This document shows, in pieces, positions 23,131 to 35,690 of a stretch of 64,000 bases of DNA. Position 1 is the stretch's first letter. Each line of letters begins with the position of its first letter. The position numbers and the translations under genes were made by a program. Origin of the DNA: Karstenula rhodostoma CBS 690.94 (taxonomy: Eukaryota; Ascomycota; Dothideomycetes; Pleosporales; Didymosphaeriaceae); assembly GCA_010093485.1 (NCBI GenBank), contig MU001502.1, forward strand, positions 144,057-208,056, given 5' to 3'. The notes under the pieces are model-generated. The model saw only the letters and a program-made list of their open reading frames with translations. It was not told the origin of the DNA and searched no databases.

Positions 23131-25284
23131 ATGCAGCTGCCGAAGCTCTCGCCCCTGCAATCGAGGCTGCTAGCCTTCGCCATCACGACGTGCCTCGTTG
23201 TTGTGCTCTGGATATGCTTCCAGCCAAACTACTTTGCATACGCTGCCGAGATACCCGTCCCTCCTGGAGTCGTTCAGCACAGCGAGTTTGAAGCGTCGAT
23301 ACCGCCCGCGCCACCCGATGCGCCGCCTATAGAAACAATAGACAGGCTAGAAGAGGAGGGGAATGGCGATGCGCTCTATGCGCCGCTCTTTGCGTACTTT
23401 GACAGGAGCTTGGTGGGGAGACAGCAAGATGATGTATTGGAGCTGAAGAACAATCAGCTGGAGTCGATTGAAATCGCGCCAAACAAGACCAAGCATTTCA
23501 GATTCAAGAAAGGCCAGCTGGGGCAGAGGTCAATACTGGAAGAGATTTCGATTGCGCCGGGACGAGAAGACGCCTCCAATGGGAGTTCGGATCCGGACGG
23601 TGATTCGGGAGAGAGCACACAGGGCGACTTGGTGAAGAGACAGGCTCAGAGCCGGCTTTGGGTATCCGCAAACACCTGTCGACAGCCCACCCCGACCGTC
23701 ATCCCTGTCAAAGACCCCGTTCCCCAACTTACGGTTCCCCAACTTACGCTTTGGGTCTGGACGTCGACGAGCAGTGCCCCATCACGCCCCAGCTCCAGCA
23801 GCGAGCGAGGAAGGAACTCTACTACCTTCAATGGTGGACACGCCAATTACACGCTCGCTACCAACGAAGATGTGTACCTCGCAGTCACGGCTCCGCCACT
23901 CACCGACGATTGGACCGGAAGCTGGAGCTTTGAGATCGCAGCGTCTACTGACCAGGGCTACTACCACAATTACGACAACAGCACCAACTTCATCTACATG
24001 GTCGACACGGACAGCGACTCCACGCTCTTCATCACGCATAACATGACCGACTTCAACGAGACCGACAGGGTAAACAAGTGGATCGAAGAGCACACGGGCG
24101 ACAACATGCCCTTCGACATATATGCATTTCCGGACGATGCATGGAGCCCCATGATGGGGGTAGAGCGCTCATACTGCGGCCTGAAGACGCAATTCGAGTC
24201 TTCCAGGAACTTGTCCGTGACGACGACGACGTCCATCACGACGCAATTCGGCCAGGGTCTGCCCAAGGGCATGTTCAACGTCCAGGGGCTCGAGACATCG
24301 ATGAAGTACACGGGCTTCCTCATCCTCAACGGCACCTCGAACATGACCATCGACGGCACCACGACCAACGGCGGCGGCCGCGTCTTCCAGTCCTTCCAAT
24401 GGCAAACCAAAGCCGGNNNNNNNNNNNNNNNNNNNNNNNNNNNNNNNNNNNNNNNNNNNNNNNNNNNNNNNNNNNNNNNNNNNNNNTCCCAAGCTAATCC
24501 CCACCCAGACGACACTTGCCAGGTAATCTTCGGCCTCACAGAGTGCTCGACAGTCGCCTACGCGGTCCCCTCCTCCCCACAATGGAAAAACAACGACACA
24601 GGCCTCATCTCCTTCTACGACACCCTCGCCGCGCGCTACATGCAATCCTTCCGCCGCTCCCTCGCCCAAGTCGCCTGCGACACCGCCGGCACCGCCCAGT
24701 ACAGCCTCGCCCGCACCTGCGCCGACTGCGAGGCCGACTACAAAGCCTGGTTGTGCACCGTGCTCATCCCCCGCTGCGAAGACTGGTCCGCAAACGCCAC
24801 CTACCTACACCCCCGCAACATCAACACGCCCTTCGCAAACGGCTCCCTCCCCTCCGTCGACGGCATGGCTTTCTTCCCGGCTAATTCCTTCGATGGCCCC
24901 GACTCGGATTCTACGGCGAGCGAGAACGTCACTACGGGCTACAACGCCAGTCTGCGCACCCGCACTGCGTACAACCAATCCCGCATTGCGGCTATCGATG
25001 CCACCATCGGACCCGGGCCCTACAAGGAGCTGCTGCCCTGCGAGGACCTGTGCTTCGATATCGTGAGGAGCTGTCCCGCGCAGCTGGGCTTCGCGTGTCC
25101 CGAGCCGCCCATGCGCGCGCTGAGCTACGGCCGCCGCGACGAGCGCGGGAAGGACTTGCGCTGCAACTACCCCGGCGCGGTGGTGGATCTGACGGTGGAT
25201 CGGAACGCTGGTCGACGCCTCTTGTCGAGCGCAGGTACGGTGGTGCTGGTTGCGGGGTTAGCCGCGGCATGGAGCCTGATGTGA
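23131..25284 (+). CDS. MID1: Stretch-activated calcium channel subunit Mid1 (interrupted by a scaffold gap)
   Basis: Regulatory subunit of the high-affinity Cch1-Mid1 plasma-membrane calcium channel. The start at 23131 (MQLPKLSPLQSRLLAFAITTCLVVVLW) gives an N-terminal signal/anchor; about 715 residues as assembled. Extracellular part has many N-glycosylation sequons and a long Ser/Thr region. The conserved Cys-rich C-terminal half is clear: CQVIFGLTECSTVAYAVPSS, CADCEADYKAWLC, PRCEDW, LPCEDLCFDIVRSCPAQLGFACP, then a hydrophobic C-terminal segment (LLSSAGTVVLVAGLAAAW). Seventy N at 24417-24486 interrupt the frame just before the Cys-rich part; the frame is the same on both sides, so the gap size is consistent with coding sequence but its true length is unknown. 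A 15-bp duplication near 23725 duplicates VPQLT. No intron needed. Confidence 0.9.
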   Translation: MQLPKLSPLQSRLLAFAITTCLVVVLWICFQPNYFAYAAEIPVPPGVVQHSEFEASIPPAPPDAPPIETIDRLEEEGNGDALYAPLFAYFDRSLVGRQQDDVLELKNNQLESIEIAPNKTKHFRFKKGQLGQRSILEEISIAPGREDASNGSSDPDGDSGESTQGDLVKRQAQSRLWVSANTCRQPTPTVIPVKDPVPQLTVPQLTLWVWTSTSSAPSRPSSSSERGRNSTTFNGGHANYTLATNEDVYLAVTAPPLTDDWTGSWSFEIAASTDQGYYHNYDNSTNFIYMVDTDSDSTLFITHNMTDFNETDRVNKWIEEHTGDNMPFDIYAFPDDAWSPMMGVERSYCGLKTQFESSRNLSVTTTTSITTQFGQGLPKGMFNVQGLETSMKYTGFLILNGTSNMTIDGTTTNGGGRVFQSFQWQTKAXXXXXXXXXXXXXXXXXXXXXXXXSQANPHPDDTCQVIFGLTECSTVAYAVPSSPQWKNNDTGLISFYDTLAARYMQSFRRSLAQVACDTAGTAQYSLARTCADCEADYKAWLCTVLIPRCEDWSANATYLHPRNINTPFANGSLPSVDGMAFFPANSFDGPDSDSTASENVTTGYNASLRTRTAYNQSRIAAIDATIGPGPYKELLPCEDLCFDIVRSCPAQLGFACPEPPMRALSYGRRDERGKDLRCNYPGAVVDLTVDRNAGRRLLSSAGTVVLVAGLAAAWSLM
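24417..24486. other. Scaffold gap of 70 N inside the Mid1 gene
   Basis: Run of N replacing coding sequence between QWQTKA and SQANPHPDD. Size is probably nominal. Confidence 0.98.
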
Positions 25285-25623
25285 GGTTTGTAGACAGAGT
25301 AGAGTAGGTTGGAACGGAGAGGAAGTACGTGCGGGAATTGGCGTTGGAGGTTGTATGCTCTGCTGGGCATGGCATGGCATTTTTAGGCGTTTTGCGTTTC
25401 GCGTTTCGCGTTGGAGACGTCTTTGACGGCATGAGATATGTATATACCCGAATTACGTTTGGCATACGTGCCGCCAGCCGTGCGTCCTGGCAATGTTGAA
25501 TCTGCTTGCCCTTGTCCGCACAGACTCGCAAACGGGCATATACAGTCACTGTCTCGTATATCATGAGCTAGCCAACATAATCAGTTCCATGCATTGCGGC
25601 CTGAAAATACTTTCGATTTCATT

Positions 25624-25767
25624 GGATTGACCATCTGGTTCGTGTGGAACTACCTCAGACTTCCCATGTCGACTAACCTTCGATTGCTAGCACGTAACCA
25701 TCTTCAATTCCAATAGGTTGACCATGTGGTACGTGAACCACCTCAGACGTCCATGTCGACCACCCTT
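25624..25767. repeat. Imperfect direct repeat, two copies of about 55 bp
   Basis: Copy 1 25624-25680 and copy 2 25715-25767, offset 91 bp. Shared blocks include GGTTGACCAT(C/G)TGGT, ACCTCAGAC and CCATGTCGAC. The copies differ by scattered substitutions and a few indels. Lies in the intergenic region between the convergent Mid1 and Spt4 genes (25285-25999), which otherwise shows no gene. Confidence 0.75.
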
Positions 25768-25999
25768 CAAACCCAAACAAGCATTCATGAAATCGACACC
25801 GTGTTGTGGTATCGCCGAGACTCCGTCGCTGAAGATGCTGCATAGTCCCACCTCCAATTGTGTTGCGCGAGTGTATAAGCAAATCTGCCAGACAGCGCAC
25901 AGCTTTGATGATGCCAAAATGTCCGGCGACGTGTATCCGTTCCCAAACTCCAAGTTCTTTTTCATTCCCACGGCCAAGCTTGCGCACCAGTATCGGCAC

Positions 26000-26962
26000 T
26001 CAAGAATCGGTAGGAAGCGCCTCGTTCACCGATCCATCTCTAGGGATATAGTGGACGCCGGCATCCTCCACGGCCGCAATCACCTCGTCCGGCAGGGAGC
26101 CCTCCACCTGTACGGCATAGACGCCCGGAACATAGCCCTCGAGTCGCTGCCATCGGGCGACCCAGCTCTTGCTTGTGTCGCTGACGGTCATGAGGCCCTC
26201 GAAGACTTGGCTTGTGCATTCAGCGACACCATCAGCGTTGCCGCGGAGCGCCAGGAAAGACTCGCAGTTGGGGCAGCCTTGAGTTTTGAACTGTTGCTCC
26301 GTTCTGACAATGGAACACACCATGCAGGCGCGCATGTGGCGGTGTTGGTTGGTGGGGATGAAGCTGTTCGCGTTCGCCATGTCGGTAGCCTCGGGCTGCT
26401 CGGTCGGTTGTACGGGGGCAGCGTTGGATGCTGGGTGGGGGAGAGTGCCTTGGGAGAGCGGCGCAGATTGCGAGGCGTGGGCTTTCTTCTTTGAGGCCGG
26501 CTTTGGCGAGATAGGGAGCTCTTCTGCTGCAGTGGTGCTCTGGCTCTCGCGGACGGAAGCTTGCTGCTGTTGGAGCGGCACGCTATTGAGGAGGGCGGAA
26601 AGCGGAAGGGCGGTGGTACGCTTTACGGAGGTCACGGGCTGGAGTTGTTCCTCGGCGTTTGTATTGTCGTCGTCGAACAGATGCGCAAGATGGTCGCGGC
26701 GGGCAGCGCTTTGTTGAGCGCTCTGGGAGACTTGGCGAGTTTTTGGCGACGGCGCCTCGCTAGAGAGGTTTTGCGGCAGCACGGGCTGGTGACCTTGCTC
26801 CAGTAAGCATTTCGTCTTGCACGGCTGGGGACAAGACAACTTACCGTTCTCCTTCTCCCAGCCTGGAGAGCTGGGCGGAGAGACTTGGTATCCGTCGTCG
26901 TCGACCCAGACATCCTTGTACTTGCCCTTCTTCACGACGACGGCGCGGCCTCGGTTCACCAT
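26000..26962 (-). CDS. SPT4: Transcription elongation factor Spt4, with a long N-terminal extension
   Basis: The last 126 codons (26000-26380, from an internal ATG, MANANSFIPTNQHRHMR) are a full-length Spt4, the zinc-ribbon partner of Spt5 in DSIF. Visible: CMVCS and CPNC zinc ligands, FLALRG, then FEGLMTVSDTSKSWVARWQRLEGYVPGVYAV and the C-terminal YIPRDGS. The frame stays open for 194 further codons upstream to an ATG at 26962. That extension begins GRAVVVKKGKYKDVWVDDDGY, contains SPPSSPGWEKENG and a clean intron (26794-26844, 51 nt, donor GTAAGT, in frame), then a Ser/Gln/Pro-rich linker. Either a fusion with a second domain, or two overlapping transcripts with Spt4 starting at 26380. Spt4 identity is secure; the extension is uncertain. 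Head-to-head with the PP5 gene. Confidence 0.88.
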   Translation of the reverse strand: MVNRGRAVVVKKGKYKDVWVDDDGYQVSPPSSPGWEKENGKLSCPQPCKTKCLLEQGHQPVLPQNLSSEAPSPKTRQVSQSAQQSAARRDHLAHLFDDDNTNAEEQLQPVTSVKRTTALPLSALLNSVPLQQQQASVRESQSTTAAEELPISPKPASKKKAHASQSAPLSQGTLPHPASNAAPVQPTEQPEATDMANANSFIPTNQHRHMRACMVCSIVRTEQQFKTQGCPNCESFLALRGNADGVAECTSQVFEGLMTVSDTSKSWVARWQRLEGYVPGVYAVQVEGSLPDEVIAAVEDAGVHYIPRDGSVNEALPTDS

Positions 26963-27270
26963 GGCGGTCGAGGTAAGCTTTGCCTGTTCGGGACGGCACA
27001 GAGCGTTGACTGGCTGGCCGGGCTGACGCTGCGGGTGGCGGGATGAGGCGAGGCGTTATGATGGAACGTGGGGACCAGTGTCGAGACTTTTTATGAGCTG
27101 CGCGGGTTGTCGTGTCTCTGCCAACAGCCTCCCCAAGCGCCTTCCGTGTTTACTGTTTACTCGCAGCGCTCCGACCGCTCTTTCCCTGTGCGTCCCCTCT
27201 GCGCCTTCCCGCTCTGCCCCCGGCGCGCCGACTGCTCGAATCCACCCCGCCATTCCGCCCCGCCGCCGCC
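26963..27270. promoter_or_regulatory. Divergent promoter between Spt4 and PP5
   Basis: 308 bp separating two housekeeping starts. Short and GC-rich with a CCGCCGCCGCC tract just before the PP5 ATG; no TATA box seen. Confidence 0.5.
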
Positions 27271-28873
27271 ATGGGAAGCTCGCTGGCTGAGGCGACGGAG
27301 CTGAAGAACAAGGGCAACGAGGCCTTCAAGAAGCAGGACTGGCCCGCTGCCGTGGCCTGGTACACCAAGGCCATCGAGGCGTACGACCAGGAGCCCTCGT
27401 TCTACACGAATCGTGCCCAGGTCGGTAGAGAATGCCCCGCACGCGACCACCTTCCTGACATCTGCAACAGGCCAACATCAAGCTAGAGTCGTACGGCCTG
27501 GCGGTACACGATGCCGACAAGGCAATTGAGATTGACCCGAACAACGTCAAGGTACGTTTCCAAGTTCCAAGCACAGCGCTGCTACACACGGTGGGCTGCC
27601 AGCTTACGGAACCCTAGGCATTCTACCGCCGCGCTTCTGCCAACACCGCTATTCTGCACCACCGCGAGGCTCTGCGCGACTGGAAGCTGGTAGTCAAGAA
27701 GGCCCCCAGCGATGCCACTGCGAAGGTCCGGTTAGCCGACTGCGAGAGGATTGTAAAGCGCGATGCCTTCCTCAAGGCAATTGAGGTCGACGATGCGCCG
27801 TCGGCATCTGAGGGTCTGGATCTTGAACACATGGCCGTCGACTCCTCGTACGACGGCGCAAAACTAGGCGACAAGATCACGCTCGAGTTCGTCGAGGACA
27901 TGATTGAGCGTTTCAAGAACGGCAAGAAGTTGGCGCTGAAATACGTCTACCAAATCATAATAGCCGTCATGGAAATCGTCAGGAATGAACCGACTATGGT
28001 GGAGGTTGATGTCGAAGAGGGCCAGGAGATCACGGTTTGCGGTGACACTCACGGTAGGTCCAAAGTCATCTTTCAAGACGAGCGGAACGCTGACTTTGCA
28101 CAGGACAATACTTTGACCTCTTAAACATCTTCAAGCTCGCCGGCAAGCCCTCGGAAAACCACATGTTCCTCTTCAATGGAGACTTCGTTGACCGAGGATC
28201 CTGGTCTACCGAAATTTGCCTTCTGCTGTACGCCTACAAGTGGCTGTATCCCAGCAAGTTCTTCCTGAACCGCGGCAACCACGAGACCGATGACATGAAC
28301 CGCATGTACGGCTTCGAAGGCGAGTGCCGTGCGAAATACACCAAGGACCGTGTCTTCAAGCTCTTCTCCGAGTCCTTCTCCGCCCTTCCCCTCGCAACGC
28401 TCATTGGCAAGAAGTACTTCGTGCTCCACGGTGGTCTGTTCTCGGACGACAAGGTCACGCTCGACGACGTGAGGAAACTGGACCGCTTCAAGCAGCGCCA
28501 ACCCGGACAGTCAGGGCTGATGATGGAGATGCTCTGGACAGATCCGCAGACGACGCCCGGCCGTGGCCCCTCGAAGCGCGGTGTCGGACTCCAATTCGGC
28601 CCCGATGTTACCAAGCGCTTCTGCGAGAACAACAACCTCGAGGCCATCATCCGCTCCCACGAGGTCCGCATGGACGGCTACGAGGTCGAGCACGACGGAA
28701 AGTGCATCACCGTCTTCTCTGCACCGCACTACTGCGACAGCACCGGCAACAAGGGCGCCTTCATCAAGATCGGCCCCGAGTACAAGCTCGCCTTCACACA
28801 GTTCGACGCCGTGCCCCACCCGAACGTCAAGCCCATGGCTTACGCCTCCAACGGACTCCAGGGCATGCTATAA
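27271..28873 (+). CDS. PPT1: Serine/threonine protein phosphatase 5 (TPR-PP5)
   Basis: TPR-containing phosphatase that binds Hsp90 and dephosphorylates its clients and cochaperones. Four exons: 27271-27420, 27471-27551, 27618-28053, 28104-28873 (introns of 50, 66 and 50 nt), 478 residues, normal for the family. The TPR region spans about residues 5-115 (KNKGNEAFKKQDWPAAVAWYTKAIE, ANIKLESYGLAVHDADKAIEIDP, AFYRRASANT). The catalytic domain shows all PPP motifs: GDTHGQY, GDFVDRGSWSTE, RGNHETDDMN, LHGGLF, IIRSHEVRMDGYE, FSAPHYCDSTGNKGA. Three introns, two of them inside the TPR part. The ATG is in a CCGCCATGG context. Assignment is secure. Confidence 0.96.
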
Positions 28874-29487
28874 AAGTTGGGCGGAATTGGCGGCATGCTT
28901 GGATATCCCCTGCAGCGCATGCATACTTTGGTGTTTGGCGTATCTGCATTCCACGGAGGCTTACCCTTTCTACACGATGCGCCTGGTTCTGGTGGGGGGG
29001 AGTTGCAGCGTGGCATGGCATGGCATATTGGGTCGGGTGTATTATAGACAACGTCGGCTTTAGCCAACAGTATACTCATACAGTTCGTCTCTCCGCTAGG
29101 TACGTGGAATGGATCTATCCGGTACCCGGACTCGTGCCTCGTAGTGATTCCCTGCATCTTTAGGAGGTGTGACACTGGTGGTCGTAACGTCTACTGTGAA
29201 TTTCCGCATAGTGTGGTAGTATCCTGCGTGAGGTGGGTGCTTCGACTGGGGAGCGCGGTGATAGACTTCAGGGGTTGGGAGGACACGTACCGTACCCTTT
29301 TGTTTCTAGATGTGCCAGCCGGCTGTGAGGCACTCCATGCGTCAGGGAAGGGAATGCATTGACTGTCCACGGGGGAGTATGGTGGCAGGTACAACTAACC
29401 ATTCACGTCTAGATGCGCAAGACGTTGACTCAGTGGAAAGGGGGACTGCTGCTTCCTTGTACGCCTCCGTCTACGCCTCGCCCCCAT
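28874..29487. other. Convergent intergenic region
   Basis: 3' flanks of PP5 (plus) and of the sulfhydrylase gene (minus). Contains a GGCAT repeat tract near 29014-29025. No gene seen. Confidence 0.5.
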
Positions 29488-31152
<1,665 letters not shown>

Positions 31153-32655
31153 GGCGACGGGTGGTGGTGAAGAAGCCGTAATTGTATGTATGTGAGGGGA
31201 AAGACAGGTACACTGCCGTCGGTAGTAGACCCTGGGAGTGCTCTAGGTAGTGCTACCGTTTCTCCCACGCGTCACCAGTCAATGGCGCCGCGGTATTGCA
31301 CAGGAAGCCTTTTCAATCACGTCATCTACTGGGCCGCTGAACCTCTCCCACCTCACGTCCAAGGAGAGCCAGTCCACCCTCTGTATACGCGTCTGCGCCG
31401 CACCACGGCGACGGCTCTGGCGACGTCCCCTCGAGCACAAGCGCGCTGCCGATTACATCTCCTTTCCCTGGCTAGCTGAGGCCATCTTTGTGTCCCGCGG
31501 ATGTGGTGTGGTGGGCTGTCCTGTCCGGTTTCGTGCGTCGGTCGCGTCGAGCACGCCATAGCTACCCCGCTGCCCCGCTCTGTGGAGTGCGCGCCGGTTC
31601 GCGCACGGTTGCGTGTCAGTGTCATGGGAATGACTGGCAGCGGCTGCTTCTAGAGGGTGAATTGGATGCATGGTAAGAGCGAATTGACGTTGTTTTCCCA
31701 TTCCCATTCTTAGTCTAAACCCACGCTTTCTGCCGCTATCCCACGGCCAAGAACAAACACCAGACGTTCCTCGCCATAACTACCATTTCTCTGGACAAAC
31801 TTGCCAAAAAAGCAAAAGTGTCCACCGGACCGCGCATGCAAAGTATACGCATGCGTTGAGAACAGGAGCACGCCACATCGCCCCAGACACAAGACCTGTT
31901 CGTAGCCGCCAACCAGATCCATGGCATCCCTCTCTGCCTCCATTGAGAGCGTAACCGTGCTTGCGCCAAACAGACAACCCCCAGGTGCGAGGGACAAGAG
32001 GGACAGGCGTAGCAGTGTAGAGTTTCCATTGTCCAGCCCAGTTACGTGCAGTTACCTTCATCACACCCACCCTACGCACTCAATCCTCCGACAAACTAAT
32101 GATAACAAACCCCGCAATCTGCGAACCCGACCCACAACCACAACAGCCCATGTGTATGCGTCCCGCCCTGAGTGCACCACCCCCGTATATCCACCTCCGC
32201 TGCGCCCTCCACGCACAATCACCAAGAATAGAAACTAGCATAATACCAAGTAGAACAATGTGTAAGCCCGAAAGAGACGACCGGGAGCGTGCGTGCCGTC
32301 TGGCGCTGCGCGAATCCGCGTGTACATGCCGACGCGCCCATTCCATCCGATTCCCAAACATCCGTTCAGCAGTGTACAAGATACAGCAGATCCAGCAAAA
32401 CACAGCAAACAAGATAAGAAATTACGCATGCATAAAATGGAGGCCTGTCGAGGCGTGTGTGCTTTTCGTCGGTTCCAAGGGAAACCGTGTTAAGGGGTAT
32501 GAGAAAACCGATGATGATCGGCAAGACGGACAACAGAAAAGAAAGAGTCAATCGCTGTGCGGCGTATTCGTGACATGGTATCGAGGACGTCGGAACATCG
32601 TGACTGAACGCCGTGGCAAAGCAATCGCGCCGTGAGGTATCATGCTTGGAGACGT
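31153..32655. other. Intergenic, no gene seen
   Basis: 1.5 kb: promoter of the sulfhydrylase is not here (that gene runs leftward from 31152, so its promoter begins at 31153), and the right end is the 3' flank of veA. A 178-codon plus-strand frame at 32099-32635 has compositional bias only. Confidence 0.5.
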
Positions 32656-34485
32656 CTAGACTCCAAGCTCGGGCACGCGGCGCGAGCGGTGGCTGCCGTC
32701 TGCGCGGCGGTAGCTCATCGAGGAGCGGTCCATGGGCTCTTCCATGTCGGGCGAGCCGTTGTCCATGACGCCGTCGTACCGGTAGGGCGGTGCGCTCGGA
32801 TTAGGACGGGCACCCTGCTGGAGGCGGTCGTCTAGGTGTCTGGTGTCGAAAGTGCTCGAGTAGGATCGCTTCTGCCCAATGCTGGCTTGAGACGGGACCT
32901 GAGGCTGCGTATTGAACTTGGCATGAGAGTCCAGGTACGCGTGGTGTGGAGCAATCTCAGACGTGGCAGACATGGGTGCAGACATGTTGTTGGGCGGCGA
33001 TTGATACGATGGCGACACAGGTTCCAACTTGTTCTGGATATTGACGTCTGCCAGAACCGTTCTCAAGGGTGCAAGGGCGTGACCTTTAGACATGTGTGCA
33101 GAAGCAGGCGTAGAGGCAGGCGCAATATGGTTTGGACTATGGAGAGGCTGAACCATTTGCTGGGGTCGTCCATAATCCATAGAGCCGGAACCGGAACCGT
33201 ACGAGGGCATGAGTTGACTAGGGCCAGGGTACTGTTGGGGAGACTGTGCGATGGAAGACCGGCGGTAGTCAGCAGCAGGCTGGCCATAGTCTACAGCGGG
33301 CTCGTGGCGCACAGGAGCTGGTTGTTCGTAGTGGGACGGTTGCTGGTAGCCTTGGTTGTTCATGTAGCCGTACGATTGACCCATGTGCATGTTGGACTGG
33401 CTCTGGTAGCTGTGGGCCGGCTGGTGAGATTGTTGCGAGTAAGGGGCCGGCGGTGGTTGCATCAGAGGGGCCGGGGGCTGAGGAGGTGCGTACTGGTTCT
33501 GGTAGGCGGACTGGGGCGCGCTGTATTGAGGGACCTGGGCGTACGACGTGCTCTGCGGCGGGGGCATCTGCTGATAGCTGCCGTTGGGCTGATAGGCGGG
33601 CTGCATCTCTTCCATGCTCTGGCGGCGAGGCGGGGCAAACGAGTTGTTACTAGCGTTGGAAACGGAGCGTGGGCGGTTCTCATCAAGGGCTTGGTTGGGC
33701 GTCGGCATACCCTGCTGCTGGGCATAGGTGTCCGGAGTAGCAGAGGTGCGCCTGGGTCCGTCGTAACCACCATCATCCTCGTACTCGTCCCAATCCTTAT
33801 TGGACTTGTTCTCGCGGCGCCTCATGCGGACGTCACGTCGAATGCGCACGCGGCAACCCTGCTCAGCGACCATGCGGCTCAGCGCAGTGCTCTCCGAGAG
33901 TCCGGGGAACTTCTTTGCCGAGAAGACGACAAAGGGGGCCGACTTGACCTCGAGACGGTGGGAGACGTGGGCATCGAGGCCGCCCTGCGTGTGGACATTG
34001 ACGGAGCGGTCCTCGGGGTCCATGTCCTTCTGGTCCTTTAGTTCCTCGTACAGAGCAAAGCTCAGGCGGTACTTTCCCTCGTGGCGGACGGACAGGTCGG
34101 GGAAGATGAAGTAGCCGGCAGGACTGGGGCGGTCCAGGTAGGCCATGCCAGCGACGGGAGTGCCGGTGAGGACAGGGAAACTTGGCGTGGCTGCAGGTGC
34201 GCGTCCGGGGGCGATGGTGCGGGCATTCTCGAGCGTCGCGAAGAGGAAGAAGTTTGCATTGTAGCCAAAGGTGATGTCCTGCTCACCATCGAACACCTTG
34301 AGCTCGACAATGGGCGGCGGGTCGACGGGGCGGCGGTCGGCGCTCGACTTGGCACCGCTGCCGCATGCGCGGGCACGCTCAGGCTGCTGGATGACCTGCA
34401 GCGAGTAGCGGATGGAGCGGCCGTCCTTTGTGGTGCGGGCGGACGAGCTGCGGGTCTCGTTGGGGACGGAGATGGTGGAGGCCAT
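32656..34485 (-). CDS. veA: Velvet developmental and secondary-metabolism regulator VeA
   Basis: Core subunit of the VelB-VeA-LaeA complex linking light, development and secondary metabolism; shuttles from cytoplasm to nucleus. Single 609-residue frame with no intron needed. Velvet domain about residues 25-230: [84 protein letters not shown]. The basic cluster [14 protein letters not shown] is a candidate NLS. The C-terminal 380 residues are a Gln/Pro/Tyr-rich disordered tail with [10 protein letters not shown] near the end, as in other VeA proteins; A. nidulans VeA is 573 residues. Assignment to VeA over VelB or VosA rests on the long tail and the absence of a split velvet domain. Confidence 0.93.
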   Translation of the reverse strand: MASTISVPNETRSSSARTTKDGRSIRYSLQVIQQPERARACGSGAKSSADRRPVDPPPIVELKVFDGEQDITFGYNANFFLFATLENARTIAPGRAPAATPSFPVLTGTPVAGMAYLDRPSPAGYFIFPDLSVRHEGKYRLSFALYEELKDQKDMDPEDRSVNVHTQGGLDAHVSHRLEVKSAPFVVFSAKKFPGLSESTALSRMVAEQGCRVRIRRDVRMRRRENKSNKDWDEYEDDGGYDGPRRTSATPDTYAQQQGMPTPNQALDENRPRSVSNASNNSFAPPRRQSMEEMQPAYQPNGSYQQMPPPQSTSYAQVPQYSAPQSAYQNQYAPPQPPAPLMQPPPAPYSQQSHQPAHSYQSQSNMHMGQSYGYMNNQGYQQPSHYEQPAPVRHEPAVDYGQPAADYRRSSIAQSPQQYPGPSQLMPSYGSGSGSMDYGRPQQMVQPLHSPNHIAPASTPASAHMSKGHALAPLRTVLADVNIQNKLEPVSPSYQSPPNNMSAPMSATSEIAPHHAYLDSHAKFNTQPQVPSQASIGQKRSYSSTFDTRHLDDRLQQGARPNPSAPPYRYDGVMDNGSPDMEEPMDRSSMSYRRADGSHRSRRVPELGV

Positions 34486-35150
34486 GGTGGGTCAAGTAGC
34501 TGCTGCTCTGGTCGCGGTCAGCCATGTCATGTCCCGGTGCGGGCTTTGTCTCTTCGGCGGCGCGCCCACGGGGAAGGCACGGCATGTGCAACTTACGTCG
34601 TCAACCGCAAGGCCGGTGCAGCGTCGAGGGCAAACGGCCGTTGCGGCGAGACAACGTGGGTTGGACTTTGGGACAAACGGTCGAGGCCTCCGCGGCGGGA
34701 GTGCGCCCGCGGCATCGGCAACTCTCCCAAGGCCACGCTCCTGGGCAGGGCTCTTGTCGCCAGGCGCGCGGCCAGACGAAAACGACACAGGTACTCACTT
34801 TGGGACAGCGATGGAAGGGAGCCGCAGCAGGTGGGCGAGTCCTGTCGGCGGGCGCGTCTGCGCGTCGGCTCGGCTGCGACTCTACGGGCGACCACGACGA
34901 TGGAGCGGCAGCGGGCAGGCAGAGCAGTGCGGCGAGCGAGGGCGACGCTCGGGGGGCTGCACGGCGAGGAATCGGGGCGGCGAGGCGTGGAGCGAGTGCG
35001 CGTCGTGGGCGGTGTGCACTGCGACCCGTCGCCTTGTCGTGAGGTTGGGGTGTCTGGGGCTTGACAAGTTGAGGCCGTCGTGGTGGGAGGAGAGGGAACG
35101 GGGCGAGGGCGGACGGGGCTGGCGCGGCACCAGCTAGGCAGGCCTGGGAG

Positions 35151-35213
35151 CTCTGGGTGCTCTGGGTGCTTTGGGTGCCTGGGGTGCTTTGGGGGCGTTG
35201 GGGGCACTGGTGC
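35151..35213. repeat. 9-bp tandem repeat, seven units
   Basis: Units CTCTGGGTG, CTCTGGGTG, CTTTGGGTG, CCTGGGGTG, CTTTGGGGG, CGTTGGGGG and a degenerate last one. Lies 670-730 bp upstream of the veA start. Confidence 0.88.
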
Positions 35214-35650
35214 AGCCAGGAAGGCCGCCAGGGTGTCTGCGTCGCGCCGGCTGAATGTGCTCTTTGTCTGCCCCAGCGCCTTGGTTCGCTCGCGATGCCA
35301 ATAGAGGCGAGCCACCACAACCCATCCCTGCCGCACCACCGCCTGCTTGCATGCGACGCCGACTGGAGCTGCAGCCGAGGGCATCCCCAGGACGCTGGCA
35401 GGAACAGACGAGGTATGCGTGTCTCTCTCCTACGCATCCAGCGCGGGGCCAACGACAGCCTGCAACGCCTCCCTCGGATGGGTACTACACGCATACACGC
35501 AGACTCCAGGACAGCGGCGCCGCCATCGAGGGTGCGGACCCAAAACAAGCACGGTGCGCCGGGCGGGACAAAGTGGAAACTGAAGGGGTCAAGCGGGCTG
35601 GGGACGAGGTGATGGGACCCGCACTGCCCGCAGCGCTCAGACGACCAAAT

Positions 35651-35690
35651 CGTCACTCGTCGCTCGTCACTCGTCGCTCGTCACTCGTGC
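35651..35690. repeat. 14-bp tandem repeat, nearly three units
   Basis: Two exact CGTCACTCGTCGCT units and a partial third; also readable as 7-bp CGTC(A/G)CT units. Confidence 0.88.

Noticed and set aside
32836..34041. 401-codon plus-strand open frame
   Set aside because: Antisense to veA; Arg/Val/Gly-rich shadow of a Gln/Pro-rich coding strand.
34081..35656. Several long overlapping frames on both strands upstream of veA
   Set aside because: Open simultaneously in many frames because of GC bias and few stop codons; no family motifs or intron logic.
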